Assembly: GCA_030448025.1 (NCBI GenBank)
Contig: JAUJNQ010000001.1
Location: 58,513 to 122,512 of the forward strand
Direction: 5' to 3'
Source: Acidimicrobiales bacterium
GTDB lineage: Bacteria > Actinomycetota > Acidimicrobiia > Acidimicrobiales > GCA-2861595
DNA: 64,000 nucleotides
The notes under the pieces were generated by a model. That model was not told the origin of the DNA. It worked only from the letters and a program-made list of their open reading frames with translations, and made no database searches. The translations under genes were made by a program, and so were the position numbers. Below, in pieces: positions 12,943 to 23,044 of the stretch (the first letter of the stretch is position 1; each line of letters starts with the position of its first letter).

Positions 12943-13643
12943 CCGACCCGAAGGCCACCGTCCTCGTGGTGGAGGACGAGGAGTCCTTCGTCGAAGCGCT
13001 CACGGTGGGGCTCAAGCGCGAGGGGTTCCTGGTCCGGGTGGCCAAGGACGGCCTGGAGGCACTGACGATGTTCGACACGGTGCGCCCCGACCTCGTCCTG
13101 CTGGACATCATGCTGCCGCAGTTGGATGGCGTCGACGTCTGCCGGGAGATCAGGAGCCGTTCGAAGACACCGATCATCATGGTGACGGCCAAGGGGGCGG
13201 AGATCGACACCGTCGTGGGGCTCGAGGTGGGCGCCGATGACTACATCACCAAGCCGTACCGCCTACGCGAGCTCGTGGCCAGGATGCGAGCGGTGCTGCG
13301 GCGGGCGGCCCCCAAGGAAGAGCTGAGGGTGAGCGGGTCGACGTTGACAGTCGGCGACGTCCAGCTCGACCCGGAGCGCCACGAGGTGCTGGTCAGAGAC
13401 CAGCAAGTGTCGTTGCCGCTCAAGGAGTTCGACCTCCTGGAGCTGCTTCTTTTCAACGCCGGGAGGGTCTTGACCCGCGAGACGCTCATCGACCGCGTCT
13501 GGGGACCGAATTACGTCGGCGACACCAAGACCCTCGACGTGCACATCAAGCGCCTGCGCTCCAAGGTGGAGGACGACCCTTCGGCGCCCCAGCGCATCGT
13601 CACCATCCGGGGCCTCGGGTACCGCTACGAGCGGGACTCCTAG
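12939..13643 (+). CDS. regX3: OmpR/PhoB-family response regulator, RegX3-like
   Basis: Receiver (VLVVEDEESF, DLVLLDIMLP, GADDYITKPY) and winged-helix DNA-binding domain; overlaps kinase stop. Confidence 0.92.
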   Translation: MTDPKATVLVVEDEESFVEALTVGLKREGFLVRVAKDGLEALTMFDTVRPDLVLLDIMLPQLDGVDVCREIRSRSKTPIIMVTAKGAEIDTVVGLEVGADDYITKPYRLRELVARMRAVLRRAAPKEELRVSGSTLTVGDVQLDPERHEVLVRDQQVSLPLKEFDLLELLLFNAGRVLTRETLIDRVWGPNYVGDTKTLDVHIKRLRSKVEDDPSAPQRIVTIRGLGYRYERDS

Positions 13644-13724
13644 GCGGCCGGAGTCCTGACCGAGCGAGGGATGCAATCACCCGTGGGTGACTCTGCGAAC
13701 ATAGGGGCCGGGAGGTTGGAAGAC

Positions 13725-14402
13725 GTGGTGGAGACGAGGAAGCGGTACCACGAGGAGCTCCACCAGCTGAAGGTGGACACGGTGAGGCTGGCCGCCATGG
13801 CCGCGGAGCAGATCGCCGCGGGCACAGAGGCCCTCCTCGCCGGTGACCTGGCAGGCGCCGAGCGGGTGATCAGCGGGGACGCGGAGATCGACGACCTCTT
13901 CCACGCCATCGAGGAGAACGCCTATTACGTGCTGGCCCGCCAGAGCCCCATGGCCAGCGAGCTGCGCACAGTGATCGCCATTCTCCGGGTGGTGCACGAG
14001 ATCGAGCGCTGTGGTGACCTGATGGTGAACGTGGCCAAGGCCACGCGTCGGCTGTATCCCTACGGCCTCGATCCCAAGGTGCGAGGGCTCATCGAGAGGA
14101 TGGGTGCCCAGGCCGGTGACCAGCTACGCCTGGCCGTGGTGGCCTTCGACGACGGTGACGTGGTGCAGGCGGCCGCCGTCGACGACATGGACGACGTCAT
14201 GGACGATCTCACCAAGGCCTTGTTCCGGACCATCTTCGCCGGCGGTGCCGCCGAGGAGGCGTCGCTGCAACGAGCGGTGCAGGTCGCCCTGGTTGGCCGC
14301 TACTACGAGCGGGTTGCAGACCACGCGGTCAACATCAGCCACCGGGTCCACTTCGTGGTCACCGGCACCCTCGCTGATCAGGAGGCCGAGCGCCGCAGCT
14401 GA
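13725..14402 (+). CDS. phoU: Phosphate transport system regulator PhoU
   Basis: PhoU-like repeats (FHAIEENAYYVLARQSPMASELRTVIAILRVVHEIERCGDLMVNVAK). Confidence 0.93.
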   Translation: MVETRKRYHEELHQLKVDTVRLAAMAAEQIAAGTEALLAGDLAGAERVISGDAEIDDLFHAIEENAYYVLARQSPMASELRTVIAILRVVHEIERCGDLMVNVAKATRRLYPYGLDPKVRGLIERMGAQAGDQLRLAVVAFDDGDVVQAAAVDDMDDVMDDLTKALFRTIFAGGAAEEASLQRAVQVALVGRYYERVADHAVNISHRVHFVVTGTLADQEAERRS

Positions 14403-14457
14403 GCAAGGGTCACCGCTGGTCCTGTTGGAAGGAGCTCCATCCCGAAAACCGGTCGAG

Positions 14458-15426
<969 letters not shown>

Positions 15427-15451
15427 AGGTCCTCACGCGAGTCGATCATTG

Positions 15452-16327
15452 CTACCAGCGCCGCTGGTAGCGGTTCCGGACGAAGATGGCCAACGCGTTC
15501 ATGGAGATCAGGATGGCGAGCAGTACCACGATAGCGGCGGCGGCCAGGACCCGGAACTCCTCCTGAGGGCGGGATATCCAGTTGAAGATCTGGATGGGCA
15601 GGACGGTGAAGGGGCTGTTCAGCCCCGTCGGGTTGAAGGTGAGGTAGGTGAGCCCCCCGAGCAGTATGAGGGGAGCGGCCTCGCCGATGGCGCGGGACAG
15701 GGCGAGGATGGAACCCGTCGCTATTCCCGGGACCGCACTGGGCAGCACTTGACGCCTTATCGTCTGCCACTGCGTGGCGCCCAGGGCGAAGGCGCCGAGC
15801 CGGATCGAGTTGGGCACGGCCCGGATGGCTTCCCGGGAGGTGATGATGACGATCGGCAGCACGAGCAGGGCCAAGGTCAAGGAACCGGCCAGGACCACGA
15901 AGCCCAGGTTGAGGGGACCGCGTGACAAGAACCCCAGGCCGAGGATCCCGTAGACGATGGCGGGAACGGCAGCAAGGTTCTGGATGTTCACCTCGATGAG
16001 GCGGTTGTACCAGCGCGTGGTGTCGGCGTACTCCTCCAGGTAAACGGCGGCACCGACGCCGACGGGAACCACCACGAGCCCACAGATGCCCACCACCCAG
16101 ATCGTCCCGAAGATGGCCGAGCGGGCACCGGCTCCGCCGGGGCTGCTGGAGGGAAAGTTCCTCAAGAGATCCAGATTCAGCCGTGGAAGACCCTCGTTGA
16201 CCACCTGCACGAGCAGGACCACCAGGCACAGGAGGCCAAAGCCCAGGCAGCTGAGCAGGAGCGCTTGGAAGGCTCGGCCCTGGAGCCGGTCGGCGGTGGA
16301 CCGTCGTTCCATGGTCGGTGCCGTCAC
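15452..16327 (-). CDS. pstA: Phosphate ABC transporter permease PstA
   Basis: Multi-TM permease with RAIGEAAPLILLGG; position between pstC and pstB. Confidence 0.94.
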   Translation of the reverse strand: MTAPTMERRSTADRLQGRAFQALLLSCLGFGLLCLVVLLVQVVNEGLPRLNLDLLRNFPSSSPGGAGARSAIFGTIWVVGICGLVVVPVGVGAAVYLEEYADTTRWYNRLIEVNIQNLAAVPAIVYGILGLGFLSRGPLNLGFVVLAGSLTLALLVLPIVIITSREAIRAVPNSIRLGAFALGATQWQTIRRQVLPSAVPGIATGSILALSRAIGEAAPLILLGGLTYLTFNPTGLNSPFTVLPIQIFNWISRPQEEFRVLAAAAIVVLLAILISMNALAIFVRNRYQRRW

Positions 16328-17283
16328 TCGTACACCTCGCGAAAGCGGCGAACCAGGCGGATGCTCAGGAAGTTCAGCAGGAAGGTGACTGCGAACAAGG
16401 TGGCCCCCACGGCGAAGATGGTCTTGTACCCGGTGCTGCCCGTCGGTTGGTCGCCTATCCCCGCGGCGGCGATGAAGGCGGTCATCGTCTGCATTCCCTC
16501 GGCGGGGTCGAACGAGAGGTTGGGGGTACCCCCGGCCGCGATGAGCACGATCATGGTCTCGCCCATGGCTCGGGAGACGGCCAGCACGAAGGCGGCCACG
16601 ATCCCCGACAAGGCTGCCGGCACGACAACCCTGGTCGACACCTGCATCTTGTTGCTTCCGAGCCCGTAGGCCCCCTGCCGCAGCGACTGCGGTACCGCGG
16701 TCATGGCGTCCTCCGACAAGGAGGCCACCGTGGGAAGGATCATGACTCCCATCACCAAGCCGGCGGACAGGGCGTTGAACACTCCTGGGGGGTCGCCGGG
16801 CAGGAACCAGAGGTCCTGCAGCAAGGGCGTCACGAAGGTGAGGGCGAAGAAGCCATACACGACTGTGGGAATGCCGGCCAGGATCTCGAGCAACGGCTTC
16901 AGGATGGCCCGTGAACGGCTCCGGGCGTACTCGCTCAGGTAGATGGCGGCACCAAGGCCGAGGGGTACACAGACGGCCAGCGCTATGACCGTCGTCACCA
17001 AGGTCGCCGTGACCAGCGGGAGCACACCGAACTTGGCGTCGTCAAAGAGCGGTGCCCACTCCCGGCTGGTGAAGAACTCCACGACGCTTACCTCGGAGAA
17101 GAACTCGACGGTGGGCACTGCCAGCGACGCGACGATGGCAACGGTGGTCCCCACGGAGAGGAAACCGCACAGGGCCAGTAGAGCCTTGACGGCCCTGTCG
17201 CCGTATCTGGGCCTCGTGGCTCGAAGGCTCGTTCGGGGGCGGAGACTGACACTCGCCGAAGCAGCGAGCTGGGGGGCGGTCAC
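16324..17283 (-). CDS. pstC: Phosphate ABC transporter permease PstC
   Basis: Multi-TM permease with SRAMGETMIVLIAAGG; overlaps pstA. Confidence 0.94.
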   Translation of the reverse strand: MTAPQLAASASVSLRPRTSLRATRPRYGDRAVKALLALCGFLSVGTTVAIVASLAVPTVEFFSEVSVVEFFTSREWAPLFDDAKFGVLPLVTATLVTTVIALAVCVPLGLGAAIYLSEYARSRSRAILKPLLEILAGIPTVVYGFFALTFVTPLLQDLWFLPGDPPGVFNALSAGLVMGVMILPTVASLSEDAMTAVPQSLRQGAYGLGSNKMQVSTRVVVPAALSGIVAAFVLAVSRAMGETMIVLIAAGGTPNLSFDPAEGMQTMTAFIAAAGIGDQPTGSTGYKTIFAVGATLFAVTFLLNFLSIRLVRRFREVYE

Positions 17284-17291
17284 CGGTCCTG

Positions 17292-18266
17292 TCAGCCCGT
17301 GACGCCGGTGAGGCGGTCGACCTTCTGTTTGGCCTCGGTCAGCTGCTGCTGTGTCAAAGAGACGAACTTGGCCTGGTCAGTGATTGCCTTGTTCTGGTTG
17401 ATGTAGAACTCGACGAACGCCTTGACCTCAGGCCTCTTCAGGGCAGCGGCGGTGGGGTAGATGAAGAGCGGCCGGCCCAAAGGCTTGTACGTCCCGTCCT
17501 GCACCGTCTGCTCGGTTGGCGCCACGCAGCCCTTGCCGCCGTTGATCTCGAGGCCCTTCACCTTGCTCTGGTTCTCATTGAGATAAGACAGCCCGAAGTA
17601 GCCCATGGCCCCCTTGCTGCCGCTGACGCCTTTGACCGTGACGTTGTCGTCCTCGGTGGCGCTGTAGTCCGTCCGGCTGGCGCCCTCCTTGCCGTTGATG
17701 GCCTCGGTGAAGTAGTCGAAGGTCCCCGAATCAGTACCGGCACCGAAGAGGGTCAACTTCTCGTTGGGAAAGCTGGGATCGACCTGGTTCCAGCTGGAGA
17801 CCTTGGAACCGGGCTCCCAGATCTTCTTCATCTGCTCGACGGTGAGGCACTTGGCCCACGTGTTCTGCGGGTTCACCACCACCGACAGGCCGTCGTTGGC
17901 CACCGAGACTTCCTCGTAGGTGATCCCCTTGGCCTTGCAGGCGGCGATCTCCTTCTCCTTTATTGGCCGGGACGCGTCACTGATGTCGGTTTCGCCGTTG
18001 CAGAACTTCTCGAACCCGCCACCGGTGCCCGACGTGCCCACCGTCACCTGGACGCCGGACTGCTCCTTTCGGAACTGCTCGGCCGCTGCCTCGCTCAACG
18101 GCGCGACCGTGCTCGACCCGTCGATGCGAATGACGCCACTCAGCTTCTCGCCGCCCCCGGCGCCGGAGCCTGTGCTCTCATCGTCTCCGCCACAAGCGGC
18201 GGCCACGATGGCCAACGCCACAGCGACAGCCGCCAGTCGAAAAGCCCTTGGTCCGCGTGCATGCAT
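17292..18266 (-). CDS. pstS: Phosphate-binding lipoprotein PstS
   Basis: Lipoprotein-type signal (VALAIVAAACGGDDES), IRIDGSSTVAPLSEAAAEQF, TSGTGGGFEKFCNGETDISDASR. Confidence 0.95.
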   Translation of the reverse strand: MHARGPRAFRLAAVAVALAIVAAACGGDDESTGSGAGGGEKLSGVIRIDGSSTVAPLSEAAAEQFRKEQSGVQVTVGTSGTGGGFEKFCNGETDISDASRPIKEKEIAACKAKGITYEEVSVANDGLSVVVNPQNTWAKCLTVEQMKKIWEPGSKVSSWNQVDPSFPNEKLTLFGAGTDSGTFDYFTEAINGKEGASRTDYSATEDDNVTVKGVSGSKGAMGYFGLSYLNENQSKVKGLEINGGKGCVAPTEQTVQDGTYKPLGRPLFIYPTAAALKRPEVKAFVEFYINQNKAITDQAKFVSLTQQQLTEAKQKVDRLTGVTG

Positions 18267-18352
18267 CACCAGTAACCTCCTGAGGGTCGGTCGGCGCAAG
18301 TCCTCGATCGCCAAACCCGACGCTAAGTGAGAGGCCTGACGGTTTCACCAAG

Positions 18353-18385
18353 TGCAGGTGAACGACTGGTGAACAAGCCCTGAAC
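18353..18385 (-). promoter_or_regulatory. PHO-box-like triple direct repeat upstream of pstS
   Basis: Minus strand reads GTTCAGGGCTT GTTCACCAGTC GTTCACCTGCA: three contiguous 11-bp units. Confidence 0.7.
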
Positions 18386-18550
18386 CTTCCAGGCACGATC
18401 CGCACAGCATGGCGGTACGCGACGGAGCTCGGCCGCCCCATCGAGTGACCTTGCGGCCTCCCGGTGGTACGAACCGAGCTCCGATGACGTTGTACACCTC
18501 TCGCACTGGGAACGCAAGGGGAATTTCCAGAAGACGGCGGATTCGTCCCC

Positions 18551-18901
18551 TTACGGCGCCAGGGCCCCCCGGAGCAACGCCATGCGCTCGGACACCACGG
18601 CGTACCAGACCCACCGGCCGCGCTTGTCACCGGCGATGAGACCGGCCTCGGTGAGCACCTTCAGATGGTGGCTCACGGTGGGTTGGCTGCGCCCGATCGG
18701 CACCACCAGCTCGCAGGCGCACACCTCCCCGGCCGGGGCGCTGGCCAGCAGGCTGAGCAGCCGCAGCCGGACCGGATCTGCCAGGGCAGCGAAGGCTCGA
18801 GCCAGGTCGCCCGCCTCCGTCTCAGTGAGGGGAGCGGCCAGCACGCTCGGGCAGCACGCCACCTCCTGCACCGTCTTCGCCAAGTGGGGGCCTCTCCTCA
18901 T
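18551..18901 (-). CDS. arsR: ArsR/SmtB-family metalloregulator
   Basis: LARAFAALADPVRLRLLSLLAS, CACELV, SQPTVSHHLKVLTEAGLI; divergent from arsI/cadI-like gene. Confidence 0.9.
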   Translation of the reverse strand: MRRGPHLAKTVQEVACCPSVLAAPLTETEAGDLARAFAALADPVRLRLLSLLASAPAGEVCACELVVPIGRSQPTVSHHLKVLTEAGLIAGDKRGRWVWYAVVSERMALLRGALAP

Positions 18902-18905
18902 CGTA

Positions 18906-18934
18906 TTGACAGACTTCGATACAACTGGTAAACA
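18906..18934 (+). promoter_or_regulatory. Possible promoter for the arsI-MIP-arsC operon
   Basis: TTGACA, 17-bp spacer, TAAACA in the arsR/arsI intergenic region. Confidence 0.4.
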
Positions 18935-18971
18935 ACTACGTGTCGACCCACGTCAATCTACAGGAGGCACC

Positions 18972-19394
18972 ATGTCCCGTGTGCAGCTGGCCCTCAACGT
19001 CAGCGACCTCGACAAGTCCGTGGAGTTCTACTCGAAGCTGTTCGACGTCGAACCGGCAAAGCGACGTCCCGGCTACGCCAACTTCGCTGTGGACGACCCC
19101 CCGCTCAAGCTGGTGCTCTTGGAGGGTGCGGGAGGCGGGGGCAGGCTCAACCACCTCGGCGTGGAGGTGGCCTCGTCCGAGGCGGTGGCGGCCGCCGAGC
19201 GACGGCTGTCGGGCGAGGGCCTGCCGACCGCCACCGAGGACCAGGTGGCCTGTTGCTACGCCTTGCAGGATAAGGTCTGGGTGGACGATCCCGATGGCGC
19301 CCCGTGGGAGGTGTACACGGTCCTGGCCGACGTGGAGGCCCCGACTGGCCGCTTGCGCGGGGTGTGTGGCCCAGAGGCCTGCTCGATTCGGTGA
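18972..19394 (+). CDS. arsI: ArsI/CadI-family glyoxalase-fold protein (candidate C-As lyase or metal-inducible protein)
   Basis: VQLALNVSDLDKSVEFYSKLF, vicinal cysteines in VACCYALQDKVWVDDPDGAPWEVYTVLAD; beside arsR, MIP and arsC. Confidence 0.85.
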   Translation: MSRVQLALNVSDLDKSVEFYSKLFDVEPAKRRPGYANFAVDDPPLKLVLLEGAGGGGRLNHLGVEVASSEAVAAAERRLSGEGLPTATEDQVACCYALQDKVWVDDPDGAPWEVYTVLADVEAPTGRLRGVCGPEACSIR

Positions 19395-20128
19395 AGCGTG
19401 AGGCCGCGACCCTTGCGCGCAGGGCTGTCGCCGAGTTCGTGGGCACCGCCCTGCTGCTGATGGCGGTGGTGGGATCGGGGATCGGCGCCGCGCGACTGTC
19501 ACCCGACATCGGGCTCCAGTTGCTGGTGAACGCCCTGGTGTCCGGGGCGGTCCTGACGGCCATCATCCTTGCCGTGGGCCCGGTGTCGGGTGCCCACCTC
19601 AACCCGGTCGTCACTCTGGCCGACCGGGTCTTCGGTGGCCTCGCCAACCGCGAGGCGGCCACCTACGTGGCCGCCCAGGTAACCGGAGGCGCCGCCGGCA
19701 CCGTTACCGCCAACCTCATGTTCTCCCTCCCGGCCGTGGTGCTGTCCACCAGGAGCCGCAGCTCGGGTGGGCTCTGGTTGGGCGAGGTCGCCGCCACCTT
19801 CGGCCTCGTCCTCGTGGTATTTGGCGTGGTGCGCTCCGGCCGGCGAACAGCGGCGCCCTTCGCCGTCGGCGCTTACGTGTTCGCTGCGGTGCTCTTCACG
19901 TCCTCCACCAGCTTCGCCAACCCGGCGGTGACGCTGGCTCGCATGCTCAGCGACACGTTCGCCGGCATCGCGCCCGGGTCGGTGGCGTCCTTCGTCCTCG
20001 CCCAACTAGCCGGTGGCGCCTTCGCCGTGGCTGCCGTCGCCACCCTGTACCCCGCCATGGCCGAGGTCGCCGTTGACGTGGTCGTGCCACACGAGGACGT
20101 GAAGGACGTGGAGTGCGTGAAGGCATGA
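19391..20128 (+). CDS. MIP/aquaglyceroporin-family channel (AqpS-like candidate)
   Basis: Multi-TM; MIP boxes GAHLNPVVT and SFANPAVTLAR; GTGA overlap with arsI. Confidence 0.85.
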   Translation: MKREAATLARRAVAEFVGTALLLMAVVGSGIGAARLSPDIGLQLLVNALVSGAVLTAIILAVGPVSGAHLNPVVTLADRVFGGLANREAATYVAAQVTGGAAGTVTANLMFSLPAVVLSTRSRSSGGLWLGEVAATFGLVLVVFGVVRSGRRTAAPFAVGAYVFAAVLFTSSTSFANPAVTLARMLSDTFAGIAPGSVASFVLAQLAGGAFAVAAVATLYPAMAEVAVDVVVPHEDVKDVECVKA

Positions 20129-20752
20129 GCGCCGATTCTCCCGAGTTCCGTCAGCCACTCGCAGACGTGTGCCGCCGCCTCGGCGAGGAGTTCGCCGGTG
20201 TCTTCTCGGCCGAGACCGTCGAGCGCTACTCGGTGACTCGCTCGAGCGTTGGCGCGATGCCCGGATCACCGCCTATCTCCCGCTCATCATCGAACGCTTC
20301 TCCAGGGAGCGCCTACGCGCCGTGGCCAAGGCAGAAGGGACCATCGTGTCCAACGTCCCCGAGGTGCTGTTCGTCTGCGTGTACAACGCCGGCCGCTCGC
20401 AGATGGCAGCCGCTCTGCTCGACCACCGCGCCCAGGGTCGGGTGCACGTCCGCTCGGCGGGCAGCGCTCCCGCCGACGAGATCAACCCCGCCGTCGCCGC
20501 CGTGATGGGCGATTGGGCATCGACCTGTCAGAGGAGTTCCCCAAGCCGCTGACCGATGAAGTGGTACGGGCCGCCGACGTGGTGATCACCATGGGCTGCG
20601 GCGACGCCTGCCCTATCTACCCCGGCAAGCGCTACCTGGACTGGGAGCTGGACGACCCCGCCGGCAAGTCCACCGATGATGTAGTACCGGTCCGGGACGA
20701 GATCGACCGACGGGTGCGCGAACTGCTGGTCGAGCTCGTACCCGAGGGCTGA
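20125..20752 (+). CDS. arsC: Arsenate reductase ArsC, LMW-PTP type with N-terminal helical domain; two frame disruptions
   Basis: CX5R loop VCVYNAGRSQMAA, RSAGSAPADEINPAV, VITMGCGDACPIYPGKRYLDWELDDP spread over three frames. Confidence 0.8.
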
Positions 20753-20780
20753 GGAGCCGGCTCCCCATCAAGGAAGGCGG

Positions 20781-20945
20781 TCAGTCGCCCCGAGGCGAAT
20801 CCACCCCACGGGCGCTCAGGCCCTGGTCGAACTCCTTGCGGGCCTGCCCAAGGGAACGGGCGAGGTTGGGCAGCTTGGCGCCGCCGAACAGCAGAAGCAC
20901 GAGCGCGAGCACGATGAGCAGTTCGGTGGTGCCGAGTCCGGCCAT
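20781..20945 (-). CDS. tatA: TatA/E-family Sec-independent translocase component
   Basis: MAGLGTTELLIVLALVLLLFGGAKLPNLARSLGQARKEF, TatA hinge FGxxKLP. Confidence 0.9.
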   Translation of the reverse strand: MAGLGTTELLIVLALVLLLFGGAKLPNLARSLGQARKEFDQGLSARGVDSPRGD

Positions 20946-21135
20946 GTCAATCCTCCGTGGTCTGGGTGCACGCACCGTAGGGCGGACGGATGGCTCTTGA
21001 GTGAATGGCGGATGGCGGGGCGTCGAACTCTGTGACCTTTGCCTGGAGTTCACCGTTGGTGTTCTCGATCGCCATGTCCGGTTCAAGGTCCACGCCTAGC
21101 TTGCGGCGCGTTCGCAACTCAGGGAGGGAAATTCA

Positions 21136-22629
21136 GTGACCGATATCGTCAACAGGCGGGCGTTCCTCAAGCGATCGGCAGCGACGGCGGGCGGTGCCGT
21201 GGTGGCCACCTCGGCCCTGCAGCGGATGACCGAGCACGCGGCCATGGCAGCACCCGACAACACCAGGGACAGGCGCGGCGGCAGGGGCCGGGACCGGCGC
21301 ACGAGGATCGAGCAGAGCCCGGGTTATGGACGGCTCGAGCGGATGGCGGATCAGCGAGGCGTTGAAGTGCTCGCACTGCCGACAGGGTTCTCCTACGTGA
21401 CCTTCGGCTGGACCGGCTCGCGGCTCATGGAGGGTGGGGTACACGCTCGCAGCCACGACGGCATGGGCAGCTTCGCCGGCCCGAACGGGACGACCCGGCT
21501 CATCCGCAACCACGAGATCCGCACCGCGCCCGGTAACACTGCGCTCGGCGTGGCACCCAACGGGCTTCCCAAGTACGACGAGCTTGCCAACGGTGGCTGC
21601 ATCACCATCGACTTCCACACCGGTAGCCGGCAGTCGGTGAGAGAGTTCACCAGCATCGTCGGCACACACGTCAACTGTGCCGGTGGTGTCGCCTACGGTG
21701 CCGCCGGCTGGATCACCTGCGAGGAAACCGTCGCTGACCAACGACAGAGGTACGGCCAGAAGCACGGCTACCCCTTCTTCGTGCCCGCCACCGGTGACGG
21801 CAAGCAGCGACATCCCCAGCCGCTGAGGGCCATGGGCCGCTTCGCCCACGAGGCGGTGACCGTCGATCCCCGCACCGGAATCCTGTACCAGACCGAGGAC
21901 GCAGGCAACGACAGCGGCTTCTACCGGTTCCTTCCCACGCGAGCCGACAACCTGGCCGACGGCGGGACCCTGCAAATGCTTGCGGTCAAGAACGCTCCGA
22001 ACTACGACACCATCCGCAACCAGCAGCTCGGGACCAAACTGCAAGTGGAGTGGGTGACCATCCCCAACCCTGACCCCGACCTCACCGCGTACGGCACGTC
22101 CGTTTTCGACCAGGGTGCCGACGCCGGCGGCGCCCGTTTCAACCGGCTCGAGGGCATCTGGTGGGATGACTTCCGGCAGAGCACCTTCTTCTGCTCGACG
22201 GCAGGTGGCAACGCGGGATACGGCCAGGTCTGGGAGTACCTGCCCGGCAGGAACCCCAGTCAGGGCGGGGAGCTCTACCTACGCTTCGAGTCCCCCGGCA
22301 GGACTGTGCTCGACAGCCCCGACAACTTGAACGTCACCCCCCGCGGCGGCATCCTGCTGTGCGAGGACGATGCCACCGGCGGGGACAACGACACCCACCC
22401 ATTGGCTCCCGGCCTAGAGAACGTCAACCGGCTCATCGGCCTCGACGCCTCCGGCCGTTCCTTCGAGTTCGCCGTCAACGTCCTCAACGACAGTGAGCTT
22501 GCCGGCGCCTGTTGGAGCCTCGACGCGCAGGTGCTCTTCGTCAACGTCTTCGGAGAGGGCGTTGCGGACAGCGGCATGACGTGTGCCATCTATCCCCCCG
22601 TGAACGGCTGGGGATCCCGCCTCCTATAG
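21136..22629 (+). CDS. phoX: PhoX-family (DUF839) alkaline phosphatase, Tat-exported
   Basis: Twin-arginine NRRAFLKRSAATAG; GTTRLIRNHEIRT, GRFAHEAVTVDPRTGILYQTEDAGNDSGFYRFLP, TPRGGILLCEDD. Confidence 0.88.
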   Translation: MTDIVNRRAFLKRSAATAGGAVVATSALQRMTEHAAMAAPDNTRDRRGGRGRDRRTRIEQSPGYGRLERMADQRGVEVLALPTGFSYVTFGWTGSRLMEGGVHARSHDGMGSFAGPNGTTRLIRNHEIRTAPGNTALGVAPNGLPKYDELANGGCITIDFHTGSRQSVREFTSIVGTHVNCAGGVAYGAAGWITCEETVADQRQRYGQKHGYPFFVPATGDGKQRHPQPLRAMGRFAHEAVTVDPRTGILYQTEDAGNDSGFYRFLPTRADNLADGGTLQMLAVKNAPNYDTIRNQQLGTKLQVEWVTIPNPDPDLTAYGTSVFDQGADAGGARFNRLEGIWWDDFRQSTFFCSTAGGNAGYGQVWEYLPGRNPSQGGELYLRFESPGRTVLDSPDNLNVTPRGGILLCEDDATGGDNDTHPLAPGLENVNRLIGLDASGRSFEFAVNVLNDSELAGACWSLDAQVLFVNVFGEGVADSGMTCAIYPPVNGWGSRLL

Positions 22630-22646
22630 CGACACTCACCCCGGCG

Positions 22647-22935
22647 CTACCTCGAGCCCCGGAGACCGAAGTAGCGCCGGGCCGCGACAACGGCCCACAC
22701 CAGTTCCACGACTCCGAACGGCCAGGCCCCGGACAGAAGCCCGTAGGTGCTGGCGAGCAGACAGCCCGCGGCGAACCAGGACGAACCCGCGATGCCGGTC
22801 TTCCAAGGCGTACATCACCATCATGAACGTGACGGCGAAGACGCCGAAGGCGGTGAGCACCCGGACGGAACCTAGTCTGCGGGCTGCCCGGCCCAGGCTG
22901 AGCGCCTCCCCCAAGTGAAAGCTCTGTCCGTCCAT
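22647..22935 (-). CDS. Small conserved membrane protein, one apparent frameshift
   Basis: ALSLGRAARRLGSVRVLTAFGVFAVTFMMVMYALED continuing in another frame as GIAGSSWFAAGCLLASTYGLLSGAWPFGVVELVWAVVAARRYFGLRGSR*. Confidence 0.55.
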
Positions 22936-23044
22936 CCCCGCGACTTCTGCCGTTGAGAAGCCTGTAACCATCACGCGGGGTTGGCGGTCGGACTTGAAAG
23001 GCCGTTCCAGAGCGGGAGCCGTCGAGAGCCGGGGGAATTGACGC

